DNA of 64,000 nt. Source: Sporolactobacillus sp. THM7-4. Lineage in GTDB: Bacteria; Bacillota; Bacilli; Bacillales; Sporolactobacillaceae. The notes beneath the pieces were generated by a model. That model was not told where the DNA came from. It saw nothing but the letters and a program-made list of their open reading frames with translations, and searched no databases. The first letter of the stretch is position 1. Every line of letters begins with the position of its first letter. Where the stretch lies: contig NZ_SEMD01000010.1 of assembly GCF_004153165.1 (NCBI RefSeq), positions 46,797 to 110,796 of the forward strand. Direction: 5' to 3'. Below are positions 33,533 to 43,161 of the stretch, one piece after another. The translations under genes were made by a program, and so were the position numbers.

Positions 33533-35770
33533 TTACCTGACCGCGCGCTGCCGTACGTTTAATGGCCTTTCCTCAGCGGAATCCCGCTCGAAAGGCACAA
33601 GGCTGCTCCATGTATAAACGGCGACCATGAGGGCGGAGGCGAGGAACAGTGAATAATAGACCCTGTGTTTCATATATGGACTAATGAATTCACGGGAGGC
33701 GCTGAAGGTCAGGTCTGTATTTTTGATCGCTTTCCCATTTTGGAAGAACTGACCCTTTGGGTACATATCCTGCTGTTCAAACATACTGCCGCCGCCGTTA
33801 ACAAATAGGGTCAGCTTCGAACCGGGACTTCCGGAGACCTCGCTGATCCGCATTTTATAGTGCCGCCCTCCGCCAGGCAGGTACTTTTTCAGGAGAAAGG
33901 CGTCACTTCCATGTATGGCTTTTTTCCTGCTGGTAAACGTACGCTGGAAAACAGTTCTTTCGCTGTTTCCATTTTGAGCAAGTAATGAAAGCCGATAGTT
34001 TGCTTTACCGGAATAGCGGACAGGTTTAAACGCGACCCGGTTAAACGGTTTGTCGGTGATAAAGGTTTGTTCCACATTGTGACGGGCATCCACGCGTCCG
34101 TACCGCGTTCCTCTGTGTTGCACCTGGTTGACCGCATAGTCCTGATATTTCGCCTTTGCCTGTGTCAGGTTATTCTGATTAAGAACAGCACAAATGACGA
34201 GCGAAGTCAGCAGGTATCCCGCTAAAACAAGCCTTCCGATCGTTACAGGCGACCATTTATGGTCTGAAGCAATAAGGATTTTCCGGTCTAAAAGATGGTG
34301 CAGCTCTTCCAGCCCATAGACGGCCCCGATCAGCATGAAAGGTGTAAAAAGCAGCGAGTATCTCGGTTCTGCTTCCCACAGGAAGATAAAGAAGAGGAAA
34401 CTGCCGAACAGACAAATTTGCAGAAGCAGATTAATATCATACTTTTTCACTCTGAAAAAACGCAGTGCCGAAAGGGTAAGCAGGAAGAGAGCAGCCGCAT
34501 GAAGAAATTGAATGATAAAGAGCAGGAGCTGCTTCTGACTGCCGAAAACGTACCGATACGCCGCGGAGAAGTGATCCGGGTTGTTTCCGTAGGACGTATA
34601 GGACTGGGAACCGACCGAGAAGGTCCGTACAGCTTTGACAGCCCACAGCTTGATCAAACCGGATGTTCCTCTTTTTTCGATTCTCTTTTTAATCAGAGCA
34701 ATGTCTGCCTGCTTCTTTTCCTGCTGCGTCGGCTTGCTCAGCGACAGGAGTGTATCGGCCGTGTTATATTTTCCCTGGCGCGACAGGCCGAGAACGACCC
34801 AGTGCGTCGCAGGAGCTTTGAGACTGTTGTCCGGCTGAAAACCGAGATGTTTATAGTAGGCCTGGGCACCGAAAGTCGCCGGCAAAAAAGCGGCCAGTAT
34901 GATGAGGAGACCAATAACTACTTTCTTCGGCCGAAGTACGTAGAGCATATAAATCAGAAGGGCCGGTATGAAAAGAACCATATTTTCCCTGATCTGGCAT
35001 CCTAAGGCGAGAAGCAAACCCAGGAGCAGGAGACAGGCGGGCCGCTTCGTCCGGCTGTAACGATACCAGACATAGGCCGTCAGTGAGGGAAACATCAGTG
35101 CCAGACTTTCTGTATAAAAATAAGGAATATAGAGAAAGAAAGGCAGACAAGTGATCGTCAGGACTAACAAAAGATTGCCTGATTTATGGTTGGACAATTT
35201 AACGACGAGAAGCCAGGAAAAAAAGATACCGGCATCTAAGAAGACGGTTGCAGCGATTTTGTCGACCAGCATATAATTTGCAGGATTACCGAAGGCAAAA
35301 AATCGATAGAGCAGATATCGTGCTACGGTTATGGGCAGATTATTCGGATACAGCTGCAGATAATGGAGGTCTCCTGCAAGGGTTCCGTATTTGAGCATGT
35401 GCAGGGCTATGAGATAGATATGTCCTCCGTCGATTTCAGGCGGCTGCATTCCCCGAAATAAGATGATCACGATCGATTCAATCAATAACAATAAAGAAAA
35501 TAAGCCGGCGGCGATTCCTTTCAGCCAGGCGGCTGTCAATCTGGAGAAGATACGGTACAACGCCAGATAAAAAAGAACGGTAATCGATGAAAAAAGGAGC
35601 AGGGCAAGCGCCTGGCCGAGAGAAAAATTCAGTTTCCCATTCGGAAGTACAAACTGGGCCTGACTGCCATGCCAAAAAGAAGGGACAAGCAGGCTGGCTG
35701 CCGTGAAGAACAGACAGAACAGAGCAAAAATAACACTGAATAGATAAATTGAAGTTTTCTTTATATCCAT
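33533..35770 (-). CDS. Polytopic membrane protein, GT-C glycosyltransferase-like
   Basis: 745 residues with about 12-13 helices in the first ~500 residues, then an extracytoplasmic domain of about 200 residues and a last helix near the C-terminus (SLFLASALMVAVYTW). Features such as YFYTESLALMFPSLTAYVWYR and FLWEAEPRYSLLFTPFMLIGAVYGL resemble the PMT/ArnT-like GT-C fold. Such enzymes take a sugar from a polyprenyl phosphate and add it to a wall or lipid acceptor outside the membrane. It lies downstream of a GtrB-like glycosyltransferase gene on the same strand, which would make that donor. The ribosome-binding site is weak. The acceptor is unknown. Confidence 0.7.
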   Translation of the reverse strand: MDIKKTSIYLFSVIFALFCLFFTAASLLVPSFWHGSQAQFVLPNGKLNFSLGQALALLLFSSITVLFYLALYRIFSRLTAAWLKGIAAGLFSLLLLIESIVIILFRGMQPPEIDGGHIYLIALHMLKYGTLAGDLHYLQLYPNNLPITVARYLLYRFFAFGNPANYMLVDKIAATVFLDAGIFFSWLLVVKLSNHKSGNLLLVLTITCLPFFLYIPYFYTESLALMFPSLTAYVWYRYSRTKRPACLLLLGLLLALGCQIRENMVLFIPALLIYMLYVLRPKKVVIGLLIILAAFLPATFGAQAYYKHLGFQPDNSLKAPATHWVVLGLSRQGKYNTADTLLSLSKPTQQEKKQADIALIKKRIEKRGTSGLIKLWAVKAVRTFSVGSQSYTSYGNNPDHFSAAYRYVFGSQKQLLLFIIQFLHAAALFLLTLSALRFFRVKKYDINLLLQICLFGSFLFFIFLWEAEPRYSLLFTPFMLIGAVYGLEELHHLLDRKILIASDHKWSPVTIGRLVLAGYLLTSLVICAVLNQNNLTQAKAKYQDYAVNQVQHRGTRYGRVDARHNVEQTFITDKPFNRVAFKPVRYSGKANYRLSLLAQNGNSERTVFQRTFTSRKKAIHGSDAFLLKKYLPGGGRHYKMRISEVSGSPGSKLTLFVNGGGSMFEQQDMYPKGQFFQNGKAIKNTDLTFSASREFISPYMKHRVYYSLFLASALMVAVYTWSSLVPFERDSAEERPLNVRQRAVR

Positions 35771-35816
35771 AATGGATCATCACCCAATCATTTTATCCGA
35801 AGTTTCGGTGGCTGCT

Positions 35817-36803
35817 TCATTTTCCCGCGTGCACGCGTCTCGCCTGTCTTTCATATAAAAACAGGTTTTCCTCAATCGTGTATCTGGGCCTGTGTTTCGT
35901 TTCTTTGAAGATTTTCCCGATGTATTCGCCGATGACTCCGATCGCTGTCAGCTGTATACCGCCGATCAGCCAAATGGAAAGGATTATCGATGACCAGCCG
36001 GTAACGGCCCGGCCGATGAAGTGCTGGATGAGTGTATAACCAATCATCAGGATGGCGATCACGACAAAAGTGGCCCCGAGATAGGTGACCATCCGGATCG
36101 GTGTGATGGTAAAAGAAGTCAGACCGTCGAGCGCAAACTGAATCATTTTCTTTAATGGATACTTGGATCTTCCGGCATACCGCTCCAATCGGTCGTAATA
36201 AACTTTGGCACTTTTAAAGCCGAGCTCGGGGATGATACCGCGGATGAATACATTTTCTTCCTGATATTTGACAAATTCGTCCAGAGCTCTCCGGCTGAGC
36301 AGGCGGAAATCCGCGTGATTGGGAATAAGACGAACACCCAGTTTGTCCATGATTTTATAAAAAGCCAGTGCCGAGTTACGTTTGAAAAAGGTATCGGTCT
36401 CTCTTTTTCTGCGGACCCCATACACGACGTCGCAGCCCTCATGATATTTAATCAGGAACTCGCGAATGGCGCGAACATCATCCTGAAGATCGGCGTCGAT
36501 CGTGATCACACAGTCTGACTTCAGTCTGGCTGTTTCCATTCCGGCAATCAGAGCCTGCTGATGGCCGAAATTACGGCTCAGCTTAAGCCCTGATACTTGC
36601 CGGCTCTCTTCGGAAAACTGGGAGATCAGGTCCCAGGTCCGATCGCTGCTTCCGTCATCAACATAAAGAATTTGACTCGTATCCGATATCAGGTATTCCT
36701 GAGCGGCATCGCTCAAAACTTTTCGCAGACGTCTGTTGGTTTCCGGGAGCACTTCTTCCTCATTAAAACAAGGGACTACGATTGTCAAAATAGTTCCAAA
36801 CAT
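35817..36803 (-). CDS. GtrB/CsbB-like polyprenyl-phosphate glycosyltransferase
   Basis: Family-2 glycosyltransferase of 328 residues with two C-terminal membrane helices. Seen: IVVPCFNEEEVLP, VDDGSSDRTWD, the metal-binding DADLQDD, and NFGHQQALIAGM, all typical of GtrB/CsbB/Dpm-like enzymes that load a hexose onto undecaprenyl phosphate. Helices are at about 230-265 and 270-295. GGAGG is 7 nt before ATG. Forms a likely two-gene unit with the GT-C-like protein, a donor-maker and transferase pair for wall-polymer glycosylation. Confidence 0.86.
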   Translation of the reverse strand: MFGTILTIVVPCFNEEEVLPETNRRLRKVLSDAAQEYLISDTSQILYVDDGSSDRTWDLISQFSEESRQVSGLKLSRNFGHQQALIAGMETARLKSDCVITIDADLQDDVRAIREFLIKYHEGCDVVYGVRRKRETDTFFKRNSALAFYKIMDKLGVRLIPNHADFRLLSRRALDEFVKYQEENVFIRGIIPELGFKSAKVYYDRLERYAGRSKYPLKKMIQFALDGLTSFTITPIRMVTYLGATFVVIAILMIGYTLIQHFIGRAVTGWSSIILSIWLIGGIQLTAIGVIGEYIGKIFKETKHRPRYTIEENLFLYERQARRVHAGK

Positions 36804-36971
36804 CGTTTTTCCTCCAGTAATGGTAAAAAGTAACGCGCAATTTAAGTCGAAACCGATTAGCAGGAAAAAGCGGGTTTATACACTGCAAAATACGAGAACC
36901 GATTTCGAAACAGATCTTAAAAACAATTCTTAGTTTACTTCTTGTTTGCGGAATAAATAACAGAAGGCGGG

Positions 36972-37019
36972 TGAGAAAACGATGAGAAATTTTTAATCTT
37001 CTCCTTATCTATTTCTCAT
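36972..37019. promoter_or_regulatory. Candidate response-regulator operator (TGAGAAA repeats)
   Basis: TGAGAAAA (36972-36979) and TGAGAAAT (36983-36990) are direct repeats 11 bp apart, the spacing used by OmpR-type regulators. ATGAGAAAT (36982-36990) is also inverted as ATTTCTCAT (37011-37019). The site lies between the divergent glycosyltransferase genes and the two-component genes. A TATAAT box follows at 37053-37058. The rest of this 316-bp gap shows nothing else. Confidence 0.45.
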
Positions 37020-37119
37020 ACCCTATGGATTTCATGAGGAAACAGAATCTTCTATAATGAAAAATGAAAACGAACAGCTGGAAAGAGAATGGCTGTTTGA
37101 TCGCAGAAGGTGTTTTAAA

Positions 37120-37827
37120 ATGGTAAAAAGCCATATATTACTCGTTGAGAATGAGGAGAGTGTTGCTTCATTCATTTCAACCGAGCTTTCATTCGAGGAT
37201 TATGAAGTGAAGATCGCCTGTGACGGGGAGGATGCACTTGAAGCCTTCCACGCGGATGAAAATAAGTGGGACTTGATCCTCCTGGACTGGATGCTTCCCA
37301 AACTGGACGGGCTGGAGGTCTGCAGACGAATCCGGAAAAAGAGTCTGGTTCCAATTATCATTATTACAGCAAGAGATCAGGTGGGTGACAAGATTGCCGG
37401 GCTCGACGGAGGAGCAGATGACTATATGACCAAACCGTTCGAAATTGAGGAACTGCTGGCCCGGGTACGCGTCGCTCTTCGTCATAAGAAGGAGCTGGAA
37501 AGGCAATCCGAAAGACATGTTTATCATGTCGATGACTTGACCGTCGATATGGAAAAAAGAAGTGTCCAGCGAGGTGGAAAGATTTTTCATCTGACGCAGA
37601 GAGAATTTGATTTACTGGCGGCGCTTGCCAGGAATGCGGGTAAAGTTCTGACGCGTGATCAGCTGCTTTCCGAGGTCTGGGGTTACAATTTTATGGGGCA
37701 GACGAATATCGTCGATGTGTACATCAGATATTTACGCAATAAGATTGACCGCCGTCAAGAAGCGTCGCTGATTCAGACGATCCGCGGAGTGGGCTATACA
37801 CTGGATACTCCGGAGGACGAAGGCTGA
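37120..37827 (+). CDS. OmpR-family response regulator
   Basis: 235 residues. Receiver with Asp56 in LLDWMLPKLDG, Thr83 in IITARD and Lys105 in DYMTKPF; winged-helix output domain with LTQREFDLLAALARN and TNIVDVYIRYLRNKID near the end. AGAAGGTG is about 8 nt before ATG 37120; codons upstream to 37057 have no ribosome-binding site. The stop overlaps the kinase start (TGATG). Resembles ArlR/CssR-type regulators; the signal cannot be told. The divergent envelope glycosyltransferase genes are possible targets. Confidence 0.92.
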   Translation: MVKSHILLVENEESVASFISTELSFEDYEVKIACDGEDALEAFHADENKWDLILLDWMLPKLDGLEVCRRIRKKSLVPIIIITARDQVGDKIAGLDGGADDYMTKPFEIEELLARVRVALRHKKELERQSERHVYHVDDLTVDMEKRSVQRGGKIFHLTQREFDLLAALARNAGKVLTRDQLLSEVWGYNFMGQTNIVDVYIRYLRNKIDRRQEASLIQTIRGVGYTLDTPEDEG

Positions 37828-39203
37828 TGAAGCGGGCTGAGAAGTTAAAAAGCCGGTTCAATACTACTTCGTTCCGATTGAATTTCTGGTATATTCTTAT
37901 CCTGCTTGCTACAGTCCTGTTTATCGGTATTATAGTCACTGCTTCTGTCAGCTATCAGCTGTATAAAAACACTGAAGTTGAAGTGCGGCACATCGAAAAT
38001 TTATTGATCCTGACTGCGCAAAAAAAACATCCGAATTGGGAAAGATCGATTAACAATGTCATCTATGAAAATCATCCCAACGTATATGTGCACATAGAAA
38101 CACCTGAGGGGAGAACCATTTATTCGGATGGGAGCGAAAGCATCATGGATAAAGACCAGCAGCTTTCAAAAACGAGCTGGTTTACGTCCCTTTTCCTGAA
38201 CCGCGGATCGGCCCTGATTTATCATCATAATGTTTCTTATCATCATTATACGTTTAAGATTTATGTTAAGCTGGCGACGATCCATGAATTTGTGGAATCC
38301 ATGATCAGGGTATTATTTTTCGGTACGCTGGCAGGCCTTGTCATCGGGTCATTTGCTATTTATAATCTTTCGCGAAGATTGAGCCGGCCGTTAGTCGATG
38401 TCACCCGGATGATCAAAAATTCAACAGCCGAAAATCTTGAAGTGACCGTCCCTGTTCCGAAAGGACCCCAGGAAGTAAAGGATTTGGCGCTCGCCTTCAA
38501 CCATTTAATGAACCGTCTGAGAGAACAGATCCGCCGTGAAAAGAATTTTGTTTCGGACGCTTCCCATGAACTGCGCACGCCCCTCGCTGCTATCCATGGC
38601 CACGTCAACCTGATTTTGAGACATGGAAAAGCTCATCCGGAAATCATCGAGCAGTCCTCGCGTTTTATCAATCAGGAATCCATGAGAATGCAGCGGCTGA
38701 TCGACCAATTACTGATGCTTGCCAGGCTGGATCAGTCGACCGTAACCGTTGCGCCTGTCAATATTTCGATCATAGCCAAAAGCATTGCCGAAGACTACTT
38801 ACCCGTTATTGATCAGAAATTTACAGTGGATATAGAAGACGGTGTGATCGGAATGGTTAACGAGGACCATATTCATGAAATCATCATTTCTATTCTTGAA
38901 AATTCAGGCAAGTATGCGCCGAAAGACGGCTGGATTCGGCTCGTCGTCTGCAGGCGGGAAAACGATTGCTATGTAATTATCCAAAATTCAGGGCCAAAAA
39001 TTCCTGATGACGAAAAAGAAAAAGTTTTCGAACGCTTTTACCGCATCGACAAATCACGACACAGTCAGATAGGCGGATCGGGGCTCGGACTATCTATCGC
39101 AAAACAGCTGATCCAAATAAATAAAGGAGCAATCCGGGTAGATGATCTCGAACCGGAAGGATGCCAATTTACAGTAAAATTTCCTGCCCGGCTGGATGGC
39201 TGA
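37827..39203 (+). CDS. Sensor histidine kinase (ArlS/CssS-like)
   Basis: 458 residues. Two helices (about 20-45 and 160-180) enclose an extracellular domain of about 115 residues; a HAMP domain follows (YNLSRRLSRPLVDVTRMI). Phospho-acceptor His247 in SDASHELRTPLAAIHGHV; ATP-binding motifs ILENSGKYAP, FERFYRIDKSRH and GGSGLGLSIAKQL. It is coupled to the regulator by a one-base overlap. A strong terminator follows. Confidence 0.92.
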   Translation: MKRAEKLKSRFNTTSFRLNFWYILILLATVLFIGIIVTASVSYQLYKNTEVEVRHIENLLILTAQKKHPNWERSINNVIYENHPNVYVHIETPEGRTIYSDGSESIMDKDQQLSKTSWFTSLFLNRGSALIYHHNVSYHHYTFKIYVKLATIHEFVESMIRVLFFGTLAGLVIGSFAIYNLSRRLSRPLVDVTRMIKNSTAENLEVTVPVPKGPQEVKDLALAFNHLMNRLREQIRREKNFVSDASHELRTPLAAIHGHVNLILRHGKAHPEIIEQSSRFINQESMRMQRLIDQLLMLARLDQSTVTVAPVNISIIAKSIAEDYLPVIDQKFTVDIEDGVIGMVNEDHIHEIIISILENSGKYAPKDGWIRLVVCRRENDCYVIIQNSGPKIPDDEKEKVFERFYRIDKSRHSQIGGSGLGLSIAKQLIQINKGAIRVDDLEPEGCQFTVKFPARLDG

Positions 39204-39231
39204 CCGAAACAGGCGGCAATAACACTGGTTT

Positions 39232-39269
39232 AAAAAATCAGGCAGATCTATGGGTCTGCCTGATTTTTT
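39232..39269 (+). terminator. Strong terminator after the two-component genes
   Basis: AAAAAATCAGGCAGA (39232-39246) is perfectly complementary to TCTGCCTGATTTTTT (39255-39269). Confidence 0.92.
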
Positions 39270-39332
39270 GAATCATAGCGCTTAATTGATGGACTTAACC
39301 GTTCATTTTTAATGAACTCTGTCAGAACGCTC

Positions 39333-40717
39333 GACAGTCAAAAGTTCTAAAGCACAAATAAATGAGTCATTGTTGTTTACGGGAGGCATTTTTTCGTTTT
39401 TCCTGAATATTCAGGTTATAACAAAACGACGGTTCAGGCCAAACGGACGAAAAATTGATCGGCAAAAATATGAAGGAGCTCAACTGCCGGACCAACCGGC
39501 TCAACTGCCGATAGAAGCAGCTCAACTGCCGATAACGCCGGCTTAACTGCCGATAGGAGTAGTTAAACTGCCGATAGAACTGGTTCAACTGCCGATAGAA
39601 CTGGTTCAACTGCCGATAGAAGAGGCTCAACTGCCGATAGAACTGGTTCAACTGCCGATAGGAGGAGTTCAACTGCCGATAGAGTCGGCTCAACTGCCGA
39701 TAGAACTGGTTCAACTGCCGATAGAGCCGGCTCAACTGCCGATAGGACGAGCTCAACTGCCGATAGAAGCAGCTCAACTGCCGGACGAATGGGTTAAACT
39801 GCCGGACCAGCCGGCTCAACTGCCGGACGAATGGGTTAAACTGCCGGACCAGCCGGCTCAACTGCCGGACCAGCCGGCTCAACTGCCGGACCAAGCGGCT
39901 CAACTGCCGGACGAATCGGTTCAACTGCCGATAGGAGTAGTTAAACTGCCGATAGGAGGAGTTCAACTGCCGATAGGAGCAGTTCAACTGCCGATAGAAG
40001 CAGCTCAACTGCCGATAGGACGAGCTCAACTGCCGATAGAGCCGGCTCAACTGCCGATAGGAGGAGCTCAACTGCCGATAGGACCGGCTAAACTGCCGAT
40101 AGAACGAGCTCAACTGCCGATAGGACGAGCTCAACTGCCGATAGAACTGGTTCAACTGCCGATAGAAGCGGCTCAACTGCCGATAGAGCCGGCTCAACTG
40201 CCGATAGGACCGGCTAAACTGCCGATAGAAGGGGTTAAACTGCCGATAGAACGAGCTAAACTGCCGATAACGCCGGCTTAACTGCCGATAGGAGCAGTTC
40301 AACTGCCGATAGAGCCGGCTCAACTGCCGATAGAAGCAGCTCAACTGCCGATAACGCCGGCTTAACTGCCGATAGGAGGAGCTCAACTGCCGATAGGAGG
40401 AGCTCAACTGCCGATAGGAGGAGCTCAACTGCCGATAGAAGAGGCTCAACTGCCGATAGAGCCGGCTGAACTGCCGATAGGAGGAGCTCAACTGCCGGAC
40501 GAAGTCGCTTAACTGCCGGACGAATCGGCTCAACTGCCGGACGAAGTCGCTCAACTGCCGGACCAAACATTTAAACTGCTGGACGAAGTCGCTCAACTGC
40601 CGGATCAACCGGTTAAACTGCCAGATTAATAGCCTTAAGATAATCTTGGGCGATTTTTCCTCCGATATTTGTAGTAAAAATATGATATTATGAGTTTCAT
40701 TGAAGGGTTATCTTTTT
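39333..40717. repeat. Element 2: 21-bp tandem array with conserved flanks
   Basis: The core (39483-40626) has 55 units beginning ACTGCC (or ACTGCT), in exact 21-bp register from first to last. The GGAC and GATAG unit types again occur in blocks; GGAC units lie at both ends and at about 39777-39920. The array ends in the same ACTGCCAGATTAA as element 1. The left flank (39333-39482) shares GACAGT, GTTCTAAA, GGCATTT, CGACGGTT and GATCGGC in order with 8676-8847; the right flank shares GATAATCTTGGGCGATTTT, TCCGATATTTGT and GGTTATCTTTTT with 9832-9916. Same orientation as element 1. It ends just before a truncated ROK gene. Confidence 0.9.
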
Positions 40718-40764
40718 GTTTTATACGACGACAATCCGAATCTCGCATTTTCATCTGAATTTTA

Positions 40765-41439
40765 GTAGTTTGCGGTGACCGAATTGAACTGATTCCCAAT
40801 ATTCCCGGCATGTGTCAGATTAATGTCCGGCAATTGATGCATAAGGCCTTTCGGGTTCCGGTCATGATCGAAAATGATGTAATGGCCGCAACGCTTGCGG
40901 AACTTCGGAAAGGGGCAGTTAAGGGAACCGATTACGATTTGTATCTTAATTTCGGGACCGGTATTGCTGCAAGGTTAACTGCAGGAGACAATGTCATACG
41001 GGGCCATTACGGTGCGGCGGGGGAGATCGGTTATCTTCTGAAAAACCGGGATGATGCAAAGGGCTTTCAATCCGGTCACGCTCCGTTTGAAGAGTTTGCC
41101 GGCGGCGCTGGAATGGCGCGGCGTGCTTCAGCCGCGTTCGGGCAGCCGTTAACCGGAAAGGAGCTCTTCGAACGAAGCCGAACAATTGATACAGCCGGGC
41201 GTTTTGTTGAAAAAATTTTCCGGGAAATGAGCTTACAGGTCGCGGACCTGGTGATTTGCTGGAATCCGGACCGAGTCGTTATCGGAGGTGGTATGGCAGC
41301 ACTTCCGATGCTTCGCATGTCGATCGTCAGGAGACTCCGGAGCTGCGTGCCCTACCCTCCGGAAGTCGTCCGATCATGTTTTACAGGCAGGTCCAGTCTT
41401 CACGGAGCGATTGAGCTGGCTCTTTCGTGTATTAAGTAG
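40765..41439 (+). pseudogene. ROK-family sugar kinase/repressor, 5'-truncated
   Basis: The reading frame matches ROK proteins from IELIPNIPGMCQINVRQLM onward: ENDVMAATLAE, LNFGTGIAARL, GHYGAAGEIGYL and VVIGGGMA. The first ~100 residues, including the ATP-binding D-x-G-G-T motif, are missing, and the zinc-binding C-x-C-G-x-x-G-C-x-E segment is replaced by GFQSGHAPFEEFAGG. An ATG at 40810 exists but would make a protein without the kinase N-lobe. Homology starts about 50 bp after the right flank of repeat element 2, so the loss is probably linked to that element. Confidence 0.75.
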
Positions 41440-41504
41440 AAATCTGTGCGTGTATTTTGCACCAGGGACTCGCTGGTTTTATTAAAAAGAAAAGAGGAAT
41501 GATT

Positions 41505-42197
41505 ATGGTTTTAATTGGTGTGGGTTTAATCGTTATCGGGTTCGCTCTCCGTTTTAATCCGCTGGTCGTTGTGACGCTTTCTGCTCTGATCACAGGCTTA
41601 ATCGGCGGCATGCCGCTTGTGAAACTGATCACGCAGTTTGGTGAGGCTTTTACAATGAACCGCTATATGTCGATTCTGATCATAACGTTGCCGGTGATCG
41701 GGCTTCTGGAACGGAACGGGTTGCAGAAACAGTCCGCGATTCTCGTGTCTAAGTTCAAAAAAGCGACGGTGGGACGGATTATCATTTTTTATCTGGCCAT
41801 TCGCGAACTTGCCGCCGCTCTGGGATTAAACAGCATCGGCGGCCATCCGCAGACCGTTCGTCCATTGATTGCTCCGATGGCCGAAGGCGCCGCGAAAGCG
41901 AAATACGGTGACGTACCCGAAGAGGAAAAAGAGAATATCCGCGCGCATGCTGCGGCTGCAGATAACATCGGGTTATTCTTCGGCGAAGATATTTTTGTCG
42001 CTGTTGGTGGAATTTTACTCATGAAAGGCTTCTTTGATCAAAACGGAATTCATACTGATCCGATTCTCATGGCTCTTTGGGGAATTCCTACGGCACTCTT
42101 TGTTTTTTTCGTGCATTCCATCCGATTGATTCTTCTTGACCGCCGTCTGGACAAGAAATATGGGTCACCCGTTAAGAAGGGAGAGGACGCTCAATGA
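41505..42197 (+). CDS. DUF969-family membrane protein
   Basis: 230 residues with about six helices, beginning MVLIGVGLIVIGFALRFNPL. The family is defined by segments such as NRYMSILIITLPVIGLLERNG and AAALGLNSIGGHPQTVRPLIAP. AGAGGA is 6 nt before ATG 41505; an in-frame start at 41457 lacks a ribosome-binding site. It overlaps the DUF979 gene by 4 bp and is followed by pcp. The set suggests a two-subunit membrane transporter for a pyroglutamate or peptide-related compound; this is inference, as the family has no proven function that I know of. Confidence 0.85.
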   Translation: MVLIGVGLIVIGFALRFNPLVVVTLSALITGLIGGMPLVKLITQFGEAFTMNRYMSILIITLPVIGLLERNGLQKQSAILVSKFKKATVGRIIIFYLAIRELAAALGLNSIGGHPQTVRPLIAPMAEGAAKAKYGDVPEEEKENIRAHAAAADNIGLFFGEDIFVAVGGILLMKGFFDQNGIHTDPILMALWGIPTALFVFFVHSIRLILLDRRLDKKYGSPVKKGEDAQ

Positions 42198-43144
42198 TCT
42201 TTTCTGTTGAATGGTTTTACGTTGTTATGGGCGTGATCGGTCTGTGCTGCTCGCTCTATACTTTTATTGATAAAACCAATTCACGCCGCCTGACTTCGGG
42301 GTTGTTTTATTTCATTTACGCCCTGACACTTCTATTTGGTAAGGTCATCCCACCATTTTACATCGGACTGATGGTGATTGCCATGGTGTTTATTGTAGCC
42401 TGCGGCGGGTTAAAAAAAGGACGCGACGACGTTCCGTCAGAAAAAACGATTGAAAAGAGCCGAAGCCGGCTAGGAAACTGGCTGTTTTTCCCAGCCGTTC
42501 TGATCCCCATTCTTACCGTCATTGTCGCCAAGCTGCTGGTCAATGTAAAACTAGGCGGGAAGGCTTTGCTCGATCCGTCAAACCCGACACTCGTTGCGCT
42601 CGGCCTGGCCTGCGTGATTGCGATCATTGCCGCCATGTGTTTGACGAGAAGCACGCCGAAAACAGCGGTCAGGGAATCCAGAAGACTGATTGAAACGATT
42701 GGCTGGGCCATCGTTCTTCCGCAGCTTCTGGCCACACTTGGGGTCATTTTCACTCAGGCAGGTGTTGGTACAGTCATTACTCAGGTTATTAACCACATCA
42801 TTCCGGCGCATTCTCTGTTTGCCGTTGTCTTTGTTTTCTGCATAGGTATGGCGCTGTTTACCATGATTATGGGCAATGCGTTTGCAGCATTCCCGATCAT
42901 GGCGGCCGGCATTGCCATTCCGCTTTTGATCAGGCAATTCGATGCCAATCCGAACCAAATCGCGGCGATTTCCATGTTTGCCGGTTACTGCGGCACGCTG
43001 ATGACGCCGATGGCCGCTAACTTCAATATTGTTCCGACGGCCCTGTTGAATCTGAAGGATCCAAACCATGTCATTCGCGTTCAGATCCCGACCGCTTTAT
43101 TGACTCTGGCGTTCAACATTTGTCTTATGTATTTTCTGGCATAA
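42194..43144 (+). CDS. DUF979-family membrane protein
   Basis: 316 residues and about 8-9 helices. Conserved-looking segments are TLGVIFTQAGVGTVITQVI, MGNAFAAFPIMAAGIAIPLL and FAGYCGTLMTPMAANFNIVP, reminiscent of ion-transporter-like permeases. Starts with ATGA overlapping the DUF969 stop, so the two are co-translated and probably form one complex. The pcp gene follows after 17 bp. Confidence 0.85.
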   Translation: MIFSVEWFYVVMGVIGLCCSLYTFIDKTNSRRLTSGLFYFIYALTLLFGKVIPPFYIGLMVIAMVFIVACGGLKKGRDDVPSEKTIEKSRSRLGNWLFFPAVLIPILTVIVAKLLVNVKLGGKALLDPSNPTLVALGLACVIAIIAAMCLTRSTPKTAVRESRRLIETIGWAIVLPQLLATLGVIFTQAGVGTVITQVINHIIPAHSLFAVVFVFCIGMALFTMIMGNAFAAFPIMAAGIAIPLLIRQFDANPNQIAAISMFAGYCGTLMTPMAANFNIVPTALLNLKDPNHVIRVQIPTALLTLAFNICLMYFLA

Positions 43145-43161
43145 AAGGAGAGCGATTCAAA

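Noticed and set aside
39402-39415. CCTGAATATTCAGG palindrome as a conserved part of the repeat element
   Set aside because: The same position in element 1 reads CCTGAATGATTTGG, so the dyad is not conserved and may be chance.
39367-40608. A 413-codon minus-strand frame over array 2
   Set aside because: It starts with TTG inside the array without a ribosome-binding site, and its C-terminal part lies in the left flank, which is not conserved as protein in element 1. Best explained as non-coding.
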